64,000 nucleotides of DNA, taken from positions 1-64,000 of the forward strand of contig MU859178.1 in the NCBI GenBank assembly GCA_033297205.1, written 5' to 3'. The first letter of the stretch is position 1; each line of letters opens with the position of its first letter. This DNA is from Pseudoneurospora amorphoporcata (taxonomy: Eukaryota; Ascomycota; Sordariomycetes; Sordariales; Sordariaceae). Below the pieces are notes generated by a model, which did no database searches, had not been told where the DNA came from, and saw only the letters and a list, made by a program, of their open reading frames with translations. The position numbers and the translations under genes were made by a program. This document shows positions 42,025-54,236 of this stretch, piece by piece.

Positions 42025-43891
42025 ACATCCTCATGATCTCTTCATTGTTCTTTTCTTCATGCGCTTACTCCTTAACTTATAGAGGGGATAAAAATGCACA
42101 AAATGCTCATGAGGTTTATTTGCTTGACATATGTTGGTATTGGATTGTATGGAGTAACTTGTTAGCATTAGATTTCCACTTTTATGGCTTTATGATCTAG
42201 ATTCTCTTCTCATAATGCTCTGGCGGAGAACATTCGGTTATGTGCGTACGCCCGACCGCTTGTCTTCACATTTTAGCGCTAGAATGACCGAGATCAGATT
42301 CCACTTGGTTGGCAGCTTTTAGCTCCTGAGCTCTACGTTCAGTCGCGCAGTTATTAGCTTGTATGGACCGGAAATAATTGCTAGATTTAGGGCATGTTCC
42401 GACCATTTCATCAACTCGTACGTCCCACTGCTGTCCATCTCTTATCAATGAGCAGGAAAACTGACATGGCCTTCAAAAGACACCTGCACAAAAGTTTCAA
42501 GATTCAGGACGGAATTATCCAGCTCCAGCACGATGGCAATCAAGAATGAAAGCTAGGTGCACGGCGGTCACACAGCTGTAAGGTATATGGTGTGCTGGTC
42601 ACGATGGAAGCCGTCACGGGAGAGACCATCTACGTCCGGGTACATCTCCCAGGATAGTGACTGGTTTATATTATGTCAACAAATGTTTTCCTTATGCAAA
42701 GACACTGCAAGATTTTGTGGTACTTTTGGCATAGGCCAAGGAGCTCTCCTGGATGGAAGAACTAGCTTTATTCGACTGTTCTCATTCGAGGTTTGTCGCC
42801 ATCTTCTTCCTCATGAACTAGGAATTCGGAGAACATTTCAACCTCACCAAGGATAGGGAACTGTGCTCCACACATCTAAAGATTTTGCCTTTCCATCCTG
42901 AATTCCGCAACCAACATGAAATCCTAGGAACCTGGACCCTTCCAATCGAGTGGTTGTGTCTCTCCCGTCATATTTCCAGCCAGTCTCTCTTCTCAGGCCG
43001 ACAATACCCCAACATCTCCCACAGAGAGCCTACGGCACCGCGGCACTACCTGATTATGCACAAGTATAGAACGACTTATATCATGAAGCACGCATAAGCA
43101 CATGGTTCACGATGACAAGAAGAGGATTATGATCTAGACCTCATCTCAGCTTACACAACTGACTCTTCATCATGTATCTCAAATAGATAAGATATGTAAC
43201 CCTTCCCACAAAAAGTCTTACTTTTGAACACTAAGCAGGAATCAGACTATTCTACCTTTCTATCCCGATACAGCATCCATGGCGCTGGGATCGTCTCAAA
43301 GCCAGGAAGCAGGAACTTTCCCTACTCGGTGTGTACTGTGTCCAGCAATATTTGGGCAACTACTGTTGAGGTTGGATGTGGCTTGTACTTGAAGACAAGC
43401 AGAGTAGCTAGAGACAATGTACTCTCAACTGACTTCAAGTTAGAGAGAATATGTAAGTGGACGACACCCTACCACTACCCCAAGGCATTAAGGGACTTCA
43501 GGGTCCCCCTTATTCCGGGCCCCGACTCGAAGATAGCCTCAGACCCCGAAACCGGTGAACCAGCACGTGGTTCGACTTCTCCATATCAATGGCCGGAACT
43601 TAACCAGAGGCTAAAGTCAACTCTCGAGTATGAGCCGAAGGAGTGTTTCTCGCACCCGTGAGATTTTCCCCGATATTTGCCATGCGTGCCCACCATGTTG
43701 ATATAGTTCCATCCTCACACGGTATAGCATCTAATGTCATACTCCAATACATCACCACCACCCGCCTCGATTGAGGTTATACACTCCTCCAGCTCCAACC
43801 ACATCTTCTCTTGCCTTTCATTCCCTCGCCTCCCATGCTCATATGCTCCTATTCTCTCAACCGAACCCTGGCCGGTTATGTTTGCTTCCCT

Positions 43892-44025
43892 CCGTTATCA
43901 GATAGGGTAAATATTGGGTACAAGGGCAGAAGATGTGCATGAGAAGGCCTTCTGAATGCACCTGATAGAGATTGTGGGATGTATAGAGCGGGCGGGGTGA
44001 TTGAAGATTGGTAAGTGGGTAAGGC
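43892..44025 (+). repeat. Diverged direct repeat, copy 1
   Basis: Begins CCGTTATCAGAT and shares TGCATGAGA, CTGAATGC, TGATAGAGA and GGGATG blocks in the same order with copy 2 at 44104-44245. In the best-aligned 45 bp almost all differences are transitions, with copy 1 carrying the T/A states. Confidence 0.6.
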
Positions 44026-44103
44026 TATCTTCGGGTCCGGGCCTGGAACGAGGGGACCCCGAAGACACTGGGGACCCTTGATGCCTTGACCGGTTTGCTC
44101 TTA

Positions 44104-44245
44104 CCGTTATCTGATGCTTAGATGAGGCGGATATTGGGAGGAGACACATACATATGCATGAGATGCTGCCTGAATGCGTGTGATAGAGACCACGGGATGC
44201 GTGCGAGCGAGCGGGGATGTTGAATGTGGTGGGTGAGGGCAGAGC
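44104..44245 (+). repeat. Diverged direct repeat, copy 2
   Basis: Begins CCGTTATCTGAT and is spaced about 212 bp from copy 1. It carries the C/G states at most of the positions where the two copies differ (for example GACCACGGGATGCG against GATTGTGGGATGTA). Confidence 0.6.
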
Positions 44246-47200
44246 GGCAAAGAGGGGGAGAGTGATGTTCTTTTGGATGGGCTTGTGATGTTTCTGTATG
44301 GTGATAATAGATCTACACGGTTAACCGACCCGGAAGGTGAATTGCAGTTCAAGAGTTGGATGTCGGTGCCCCTGGGCTTTGATGCACAGTTGTCGGTGGT
44401 TCTTTCCTTCTCTGACTTAATCATACAGCAAGCGCACTTTGAGGAGCTGTTTTGTCTTTCTTGCATCCCATATGTGGTGTCTTCGGTCTTTCTCCACCGC
44501 CTTCCTTGGTAGGTTAGGTAGTGCCTTCCCGTTTCTCACAGACAACTACTACCTCTATCAATGACCTGAATCAGTCTCATGTCGCCGTAACTTTGTGTCC
44601 CCTTCCAACCTTGAACCGAAGGCGGCAACCATATGCTATGTTAGGTACCTCTAGCTTCAAGGTTCAAACCGACTTGGTTTGACCAAGCTCAAATGTGCAT
44701 GCAACTCGATTAAAACAGCTTCAAGATCAAAGGCCGCGCGGCGTGTCTTAGACACTCGTGGATAATGAAATTCTCGAAAGAGGGCATCTTCCTCCGCCAT
44801 GCACAGGTGTAAATTAAGCAGGTCATGGTATAAGTCCCCCAATTCTCTGTCCAGCAGTAATATCCCAAGCCAGGAAAATTCAAGTCTTCGATGGACAACC
44901 AAGGCCATCCATCCTGGAGAATCTAAGAATGCTGTCGGTAGGTCTCATCGGAATCAAGCTGTGACACAATCCACAACAAAACAGGCAATCTAGTCGACGC
45001 ATGAATATACGTCGTACACCTACCCGGGGTACCCTATCCGACAGGGGACATATTAGGCAGTGTCAAAACCACAACAGCAACAGGCTGAGATGAGATGAGA
45101 CCAGACGAGATAAGGCCATACTCGGTTCATTATCAGACCGTTGCCCCGTATATGTCGGTGATGTCAGAAGAAGCTTTGGGGCTCTGACTGGGATTGGCAT
45201 GTGTTTAAACTGTGTATGTATGACTTTTAAGATGTTTGCTCTGCCGAGTTTGCACCGCACGGAGGGGGTTTTTAATGACCCCCGAGGATACGTGCTAGTA
45301 TACCTCTACGTATTCTAACTATTGAATTTTTGGGGCATGTTCGGATAGTGTCGAAGATGATGGATAGAGAAGGACGAGAAGAGGATGGAAATAGAGCAAG
45401 AGAGGACGGACTTTGGAGCTGGTCTCGTCCAGAGCATTGTTGAAGTTGCAGTTACGCAACTAACGCAAGGCAGTCATCTCACTTACGTGGGTATCGCAAC
45501 AGTAGCCTTATGTGCGTAATGTAGAATGAAGTGTAATATCACAAGGTGAGGTGGGATGTGTGCAAGTGTTAGCCTGTAAGTACACTCTGTATAACTTCTT
45601 CCTTCGCGTTGCCGTACAATGCCGCATGAGTGCTGCCTTTTCGTCGTCCCATCCATGTCAAACCGAAAGATGTCCGACTTCGGCAACCCGGCGGTAGGTA
45701 TCTTCTTTCCACCATCGCTATCTGTGATATTGTCGATATCCTCTCCATTGTGAAACGTGAGTCTTCGTCACTTGACCACTTCAATGGCGGAAGGGTGCAC
45801 GGGAAGAAGCGAGATAGCGTCGTCTTCGTTCGGTTTGGAGTAGGCAACCCTGCCTTGCCTTACCTCACTCTCAGCCTGCGGTCCCATGTCAACGATCAAT
45901 GTAGGCATGTACACTACAATATTGGCCTGACAAAGAGATCATGGTGATCGTGCCAGCTACTCCCAGTAATCGTACGTTGTAAAAGTGGGATCCAGGGAAA
46001 GGCTTTTCATAATCGGCATATTGTTTGATATGCATTGTGAATCTGGGCACTTTTCCTTATCTTCCTCCGCAACAAAAAGGCGAAAGAAAAAGGCTCTATG
46101 GAGCCGCAACCGCATTCCTATAGTCCTATCATTCGATACATGTGACCATGTGTATGCGAGCAAAAAGGCCTCCGCGTTGATGTATCAAGGAATAGCCTTG
46201 TCCGGCAAATCTTGATAGCTGGTGAACCAGATGATAACTCACGTTGGGAGAGTCTAGATCCCCTCATAGAGTCTGCACTCATGCCGCAATATTCCGGACT
46301 CTGTACCTATCGTTTCACTGTCAGCATGGCCGTGGCCATGGAAAGAAGCACTCAGATAACAGGAAAGACATGAGGATTGGAACATAGAACGACATTCAGA
46401 AAGAAAACTTCCGGACGAAGTTGAAGCTCACTCCCATGACCCCGGAGCCCCGTCGTCGCCTGTACCCCACTACAAGGGTCCGTGCCCCTCGAGATGCATT
46501 AACTCACAAGTGCGCTAGCGCAATGCAGGAAAGGCTGTATCCACACAGCATAAAAGGGAAAGAATCCACTGCCTGCATCGTCTTCCTGCGCCCATGTTCT
46601 CTTACACTCTCACATATGGGAGGATATCGGGAGAACACCCTCTTTCAACATCCATCGCGGAATATTGTATGCGGTATACATCTAGTGAGATGAGCGGTGA
46701 GCGGCGGTTCAAATTGGCGTTCATAAGCCATTGAACAATCCAGCCGCGTGTGTGTATGTGTGCGACTTGGGGGCTGGGGCGCACGCAGGGAGGAGAGGAA
46801 GTGGAAGAGAGGAGAAAAAAAAAACCAAAATCAATAAAAAGAGGTCGGAGGCTGTCCGTTGACATCCGCCGACCGGCGAAGGTTAGGGAAGAGATCCTCC
46901 CACGGGGTAACAAAAAGAATGAAGCAAGGGAAGGGTGGTCGGGTCGGGTGGGTGTTGTTGAAAAAGTCCAGTCCCAGTCCAGCCGTCAAGGTGCATCGCA
47001 TCACGCAAAAGGTGGGGTGCTTGCTCGGGCCCGTGGTACCGTTCGTTCGTTCGTTGGGATTTTCCCAGGACGACTGGACGAGGAGGAAGATCGGAATCCG
47101 AAGCGAATCAGATCAGATGAGGAGTCCCATCATATCAATCCAGTCAACGTCAGTGTCCGTCACAGCGGATCGACGATAACAAAACGGATCCCCATCATGA

Positions 47201-50200
47201 CTTGAGGAATCAGCCGCCCTTGGCGCCCTCGCAGACGCTTTTTTATGGCTTGGGAGTTCCCCCAGCTCCTCAGCTCCCAACCGTGCCAGCCATGGATGAA
47301 AGAACAGCCAGGGCCTCATGGAGGATCTGCCGGAAAATGGTGAATTCTCTGAATGGGGAGATCGAGGAAGGGAAAAAAACACACACACATCGAGATATGT
47401 ACTAGCCGCTAGGGTCTTTCACTGCCCTGTACGACCCCAAGTGCACACCAGTGGGTTTTGAAGAGACAAGTGCCGTATGTACGTCATTATGGTCTTACTC
47501 TTCGATGATGAATGCTTCCCAAGACTCTCCCAAAGATCCACTTATTTTGACCTGAAGCCGTTGATTGATGTGTGAAGAGCATATGGCGCTCTCTGAGATT
47601 GGCAAGGTTGCAATGTGCCAAAGTCAGGAAAGTGTCAGGGCCCTGCTCTGCTGTTAGGCAGATCTACCTAGCAGACCGTGATAGAATCACCAGCTTCCAT
47701 TGGAGAGCATCATTCGCCTTGGCGCTTGAAGAGGGTTGCTTGTGGACCGTACGTGCTCGATGCCGTACATGCCGTAGGTACTGCCGTCGGAGCCGAGAAG
47801 GCGCTTGGGGGTGTGTGAAGTTTGGTAGTGGGAAGCTTTCTTGCTACAAGAGATCATCGGCACCGGGCAGCAAAGAGTGGCGCGGGGTGTTAGCATGAAC
47901 CTGGAAAATCACTTGACCACATGGGCGTTGCGTCTCAGCAATGTCTAACATGCCAAGGGAGCATTCGGTTGTCGCAGTTTTAATGAATGAGACTCTCAAG
48001 TCCAGGATCCTATCAGACTTTCAGAGACCCCAAGATGAAGCGGGAAAAAAAAAGAGAGGAAAATCTGATCCCAGTTCTGGAATCCCCCGAACGACCTGAG
48101 GTTTCAGCATGATCCAGCAAACATCATGGCCGATCTTGTCCATCTGCTTCCGTCTTCAATCACCACGCGGAGCTCATGGTTGAGATGAGGCGGGAATGGT
48201 AACCAATGGGAACCTGGATTTGACCACGGTCTACAAGGAGATGTAACCATCTTGCGCGCTTGCCCTTTGTCCAAGGCGTGCTCATTGGAATTCATTCCGT
48301 CCAACGGCGAGATAGCACTTGAACGAGGGGGGCTTGTTGGTGAAGATCTGGTTGAACCCCGAGGTGTAGCGGGCGGGGGAGGGGAATTTGTGTGTAAGTT
48401 GATAGGTACCCATGAGAAATTTCTACCTCCCATCTATACTAGGGATATACATAGAAGCCGTGACACGGGAGGCGGTGAGCGCGCAGGGCTCTCTCTCGCA
48501 TGCAGTAACGGCGAGGTTGTAGCAGCGCCGGCACTTTGGCGCCTTTGTGATGGTTTATGTCGGTGGTGCAGAAGCGATAGGTAGGGGGAAGAAGAATGGG
48601 GGTTATAGTCGCAGCCACATGCACTTGTCCGCAACGTCTTTCGAACATGGCAACATCTGAATGCGTTTCAGGGATTGTGATGAGCGACAGACAGTCGAAT
48701 TGTTTTCGGCGCCCATGATCGGATTTTCAGATTTGCAACGGGTCTGAAGTTGAAACGTGCTGATCACAAGATCTGATTCTCTTCCCCGCTCCATCACAGG
48801 GCTCTTGAATGTTGGTTGATTTTGGCCCATGCGTTCAATGCTGCTACGTATGTTGAGTTCGCACGGGCCAACTGAGCTTTAGATACCGGCGGAGGACCTG
48901 ACGGCCCGGATGGGCTTCCATTTATGGATAGTCAACAAAGATAAGATGAAGAATGTGAACGTACCTAGGTACCTACTGGCACAAGGACAAGCGACACCAC
49001 TGCAAGGCTGAAGTCAAAAATCTTTGACGAACGACAACCGACCAGGCCCAATCTTCAATGTGTCATACCCAAGGGGCCGAAGGAGGCGACCTCGGAAATT
49101 GTAACGTCAGATTTTCTCGCCACTGTCACCCACTAAAAGGCCACAATTGACGACCAAGCCTGGGTGCCTGGATAAGCTACCCGGGGTCAGATATCAGGCG
49201 TACTAACTGTTACCGAGTGGTAACATGGCCCGACCCAAACCTGGAGAGGACTTCCCGAGAACTCCACCAGAGGAAGAGCTTCAACGCTATCTGCGATAGA
49301 GCTAGGTATCACATCATTGAGAGCCCTGTCATCACGTAGCTCCCAACTATTGTACCTGGCGAAATTTGTTCCTGGTGGTGTAAGCTAACGTTATGGCGGC
49401 TGTGAAAGAATGCCGGCTTGCCGTTAGTCTGCCGTGCCTGATACTCTCTTCATGGCGGTTATGCCCGACGAGAAGGATTTGACACACCACGCGAGTCGCG
49501 GAGGAATCACATTGCTAGGTTTTTGTCGACAGTGTCAGATAATGGCACTGGTTGACTGGATACCTGAGGTGATCTTCCTGTGGCGTTAGAGTTTTCCGAT
49601 GCTCTGAGGCCATACAGTGCCGTAGATACCTAGCCAACCACAAGTTCAACCTACGTTCGTCTACCCGTCTGGCATATGAGAGGGGCCGGTTCGAGGTCCG
49701 TTGAAAGCTGTCAGGTTGATTCCCATTTGCTCTCTGGGAGATTGTTTGCCCGTCATCTGCCCTTTTATCGAAAATCTCTTGTTGTTCTCGGTTTCCCCAC
49801 GCGTTTTTACGCCCTGTTGCTACATGATGCGTACTCGCTACCATATTTTCGGAGGAGCATTGACAGGTCGTGCATGGATGAGCCTTTGTCCAGGTCACCC
49901 CGGCAGACATGGATCAATGAGGAAAAGCTCTTTTGACCCTGACCAAGTCCCTCAGAACCCCGAGGCCTTGGCTCTTGGGCACTGTGGACCCTAAAAAGAC
50001 TTTGGGTTGAATTCCCTCTTTTAGGGCTCTGATAGAGAGAATCGCATTCGCAAGGTAATGCAGACTCTTCATGGTAAAAGGAGCAAGGGATGGCTCATGG
50101 TCCTGTGTCGATGTCATGCAGATTTGGTCGGAAAGTGGGAGTGTTACATACGCAGTCAGCAGAGTTTTTCCAGGACGACGGTCGAGTTGAGAGATTCCAT

Positions 50201-52299
50201 CTCCGATCGTGCGCGCGGGGGGGAGAAGAGAAGGTAGACGAGCTGCAATGGCCTCGAATGGCAGACCCAGCGTATCGCCCTGTCGCCATGCTACGCCGCG
50301 ATAAGGCGACCGCAATCTTAAAATTGGGGCAGACTACCACTTAACGTCAAGGCATAAACATCCTTCCCATGGTTCAAGAACCGCTCTCGGGCTCTCGCGT
50401 GCAAGGGGCGGAACGAAAAACTTTCCTGCCGATGTACTAGCTCAAAGTAAACAAGGGGGGCTGGACTGCTCCCAAAGTAAACACACGGGACAGCGACCCG
50501 GCGCAAGTCCTTGGATCAAAGAACTTGGGAATGTTTCTCGGATGATGGACTGAAACCGTGAGCTGAGTCCCAGGAGATAGAAGAACCTTCATGACGGAGC
50601 AACCAAGGATATAAAAAGGAGCAATTGGAATGCCAGCCTATCTCTGTCGGCATCAGGAGAATGTAGCTGATCTACCACGCAAGTCTGCCAGATGGTCAAC
50701 ACTGCTTTTGAGGCTTCAACAAAAACACTGGAGCTTGGTCGGTCCCGCACAGTGTCTTGCTACTGTGATTGGCGTCTGGGAACCCAAATGAGCCAAAGTC
50801 ACACCCGCATAACTGAAATCGTGCTGCTTCACCGTGATAACACAAGAGATCGTCTCGAAGCCTTTTCAGCTACTTGAATATCGGTCAAGAAAATGAACAC
50901 ATGTGTGAGAGCAAACAAGGCGGCTCTTCACAAGAGGAACAACCTTTCGAGTTGAGGTTTGGATTTGGTGGCTTCTTGTGTTAGGTCCGATCGCTGTTGT
51001 CCTATCCATAACAGGCTCTACTCCCGCTTTTTGGGCAGGTAAAATGAGACTTGCATTGCGTCCTGCAAATGCCCTGCACTGCATCTCTGATCTCGAAGCC
51101 ATCATTGGCGTTTTCCCAGGTTTTGCTTTTAGCCCGGACTGTTTGAGCGGCTGCTTCAACAACAGCAACTGAAACGCAGGCAAGCCATAATCCAAGAGAG
51201 CCGAGAGACAGACACGACTTTAGCGTTGTATGACAGCAAATTCCACAGGATTCGATTGCAGGATTGCTACCTTTTTGGCTTGGAGTTCTGAGTTTGCTGG
51301 CGCTGTACATGTCGTAAAGCGATATTGCCCGACAGGAGATGGTAGGTCCAGATAGGCTACAGGCATGTATATCTGCCCGCATATTCTCCAATGAGACAAA
51401 GGCTTCGAACATTCCAAGCCCAAGTCCAAGTTCAAGAGAGCCCGTTCCAAGGAACGGGACCGATCCAGAGTCCGGAGTGTCTTGAAGTCCCTGGGTCTTT
51501 TCGGACAAAAGGACTCTGACACAGGATGCCGTGACGCACCGAAGCAGCCAGCTCGGCGATGCAAAACCGCCTGAAGTGAATCATCCACGCCGCCTAACCA
51601 TCACGGTTGACGATCATCGACCGAGTCACCTCATCGGTTCCCGGCCTCTTACCTTCAACAACGCTGAGACAGTGGGGACATAAGTAACTGCAACGAGGAG
51701 GAGGACGGCCGTGCGAACACGAAGAGACGAACACAGGGGAGATGTCGGAGAGATGCGGTGGTCCACGGCTTGGGAAATCGCACTTGCTGAAATTGCCTGG
51801 GGTAGCAGTGGGCAGTTCAACCCACGGCTGGCTTGGTCCAGGTTTCTAAGTTCAATTCGCCGCTAGAGGTACCTTAGCCCCGCCCTCAAGCTGGTAACCG
51901 TGGTGTACCATCTTCCCTGTTCCTATTAGCGTGCCAACGTGCCACGCTATAAAGAGCATTACGCAGGAAATCAACCAAAATTGCACGATGGGACTGTGAG
52001 GGCACCTTGGAACCCCCAAGATGTAATTTCCACTGTTGAGGCTTCCTAGCAGCGATTCCAAAGCGTTGGAAGCGGAATGCGTGGTGGGTTCCCGTTTGCA
52101 AGTGAGGCGGGCCGCTAACAGAGAGGTACTCGCGAAGCGCAGGCGGGGGGCAGTCACCACCCAAAACCCACTTGCCTATTGGAGCCCAGCGGTTGACTGC
52201 TGCCCTCCTGCTGCCGGTGGTAGGGGACGGGGGGCCCCCGATGTGTGAAGGGACTCGCAGGTTCGCAGCCCGCCCGTATTTCAATTTAGTCACCGTCCG

Positions 52300-54236
52300 C
52301 CCCTCCACCCACCCCCCCGACCGACCGACTATCAGGAAGACCCTTAGTTCTTTTTCTTCTCTTCCCTCCCCCCCTCCGTGGTCGTCTTGTGGTTGCGCTG
52401 GACAGCAGCACCACGCAAACACGCAAGAGTTTGTGTATAGAGGAAGCGAAATCGGACTTTCACATACCTCACTCCAACCAAGGTATCATCCTGTCTTGTG
52501 CTTCCATTGTCCACGTCCACCTCGTCCTCTCGTCGTCCATCCGCCTTTTTCTCCGCCCTCCATCCCGAATCCCGTCCACCTCCTCACAAACCTGATCTCC
52601 AGCAAAGCCCCCGCCCTTGTCCTGCCACCGAGGCCCTACCTTACCTTAGTGTGTTCCCGTCGGGCACCTCACCCCCAACAACTTCCTCAGCTCTCTCCAG
52701 CTCGCCCACTCCCCCCCCCGCGAGCGAGTATCGACTTCCTGTCGCCTTCCTTGTATTCACTCGGGCGCGTGTCTGGCCGTTGACACGTTTCGCGGCCGCA
52801 TCATTGCACACAAATTCGTCGAGTGCGCCCTCGGGATTGGATCCGAAACCCTCGTTGGTTCTTTGTGGGAGACTGGTTACCGTGAGACGAACGGTCGCGC
52901 CAGATTGTGTGGACTTGGTGAGTTGCCTGATGTTTCTTTGGCCTCCTTTCTACCGGTGTTTCCCCTTCCTGTTCAGCTGGGCCAGTGCCGGCCAGCCAGC
53001 CAGCCAGCCAGCTTGCTCGCATTGCATCGCCGCCGCATCATATCGCTCCCAGCGCATCGCCAGTCGTCATCGTGCTCCTCTTCTTCGGCTTCCATTCCAC
53101 AACATCGTGGGCTTTTCGGTCGTTCTTGGTGGTTTCTCCAGCACTCTCGGTCCCCATCCCATCTTGCAGCGGAGATCGCCGTTCTCGACAGACTGTTTGG
53201 TGCTGAGGCGCCGACCCAGGCCACACTGGCACAGCATGGAAGGAAATCATCTTGTGACTGGCCCGCCAAACCTCAAGTTGGCCTCTTGCTAGCCCATGCG
53301 AGGACATAACAGCCCCCCATCGGTGTGCACGCGTGATCGGTGGCTCATTCCGTCCTTGCATACCTGCTGCATACCTGCTGCAACCTACTGCTGCATCTTT
53401 GCGTGGATTCCACCTTCGGGCTCTACACTACCTATCCCAACCACTGGATCCTTTCCGCCATTTCTGCTGCCGCGGCATCGGTGTCTGCGTCGTCCGTCTC
53501 CAGCTGCTGGAAGATCGCCGCCTCGATACCGCTATTTTGCGACAACCTGAACTACTACAAGTCGGCCTTGAAACCGCCGAGCACGACTGAAACTGTTGGG
53601 TGAACACACAGACCGCAACCGGTGGCCCGACAACGACCACGCCTTCCAGTACCTACCCGTCGCACAGAAACTGGAACCTCTGCTTGCGCCGAACCACATC
53701 TGCACACCTTACACACCTACATACTACGCGCCGCATTGTCGCCAGTATCCCCGCACTCGACATATCTTGGACCCGACTTTGATGCCGAATGGGCTCATTT
53801 CTACCGGATATACGCCCACTCTGCCGAACCCATAACGGCCCTCATAACCTTCTTCGATCTCATCGGGCGTTGCATTTACCAAATCGACTTCGGTTCCCCC
53901 GACTTGAGCGAGCTCCAAGCGGTCGCTGTGCTAGACAAGAAGGGCTTGCCGAAAGAACGAGGCGTCTGTGCCTGTGCGAGGTGACGGCTCGATTAACTAA
54001 CATATGACACTACGCAGACCGACTGCTGTCCGACTTTTGCCACGACAAACTCCCGCAAACTCCCTACAGACCGCACGATCACACGCGTAGCCAGCCTTCC
54101 GAGTCCGAGCTGCACATAAACCTTTCCCCGCGCCGACACTGTCTTATCTAGCACGCCTTTCCCCGCTGTCCGAGCCCGGGAAACGCAACCCTTTACATAC
54201 AACGTCCCAACCCGTTATGCATATTAAATGCTAATC
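52300..54236 (+). other. Pyrimidine-rich probable long 5' leader or promoter of the LRR gene
   Basis: Directly upstream of the LRR gene lies nearly 2 kb rich in C/T with many short upstream frames, typical of long leaders of some Neurospora-type genes. A (GCCA)5 tract lies at 52991-53012 and a duplicated TGCATACCTGC word near 53359-53385. No start site can be fixed from sequence. Confidence 0.35.
52991..53012 (+). repeat. (GCCA)5 microsatellite
   Basis: Five and a half GCCA units in tandem inside the pyrimidine-rich leader region. Confidence 0.85.

Larger units (their letters stand above)
42025..54236. other. 12.2-kb gene-poor region
   Basis: No frame here shows a recognisable domain or a convincing exon chain. 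The longest ones (43224-43661 plus, 49515-49910 minus, 52172-52783 plus, 52498-53292 plus) are composition-driven or ambiguous. Contents that can be named are the diverged direct repeat at 43892-44245, GTTC/GCCA short tandem repeats near 47039-47055 and 52991-53012, palindromic TACCTAGGTA words (48961-48976), and the pyrimidine-rich stretch from about 52300 to the LRR gene start. Base composition is not markedly AT-rich, so it is not a classical RIP-degraded block. Confidence 0.5.

Noticed and set aside
42388..45350. Words GGGCATGTTCCGA (42393) and GGGCATGTTCGGA (45333), resembling transposon ends
   Set aside because: Both lie in the same orientation, with no matching inverted partner or target duplication found; insufficient to call an element.
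52172..53292. Overlapping 203- and 264-codon frames
   Set aside because: Pro/Ser-rich translations from C/T-rich DNA in different frames; more likely leader or promoter sequence than protein.
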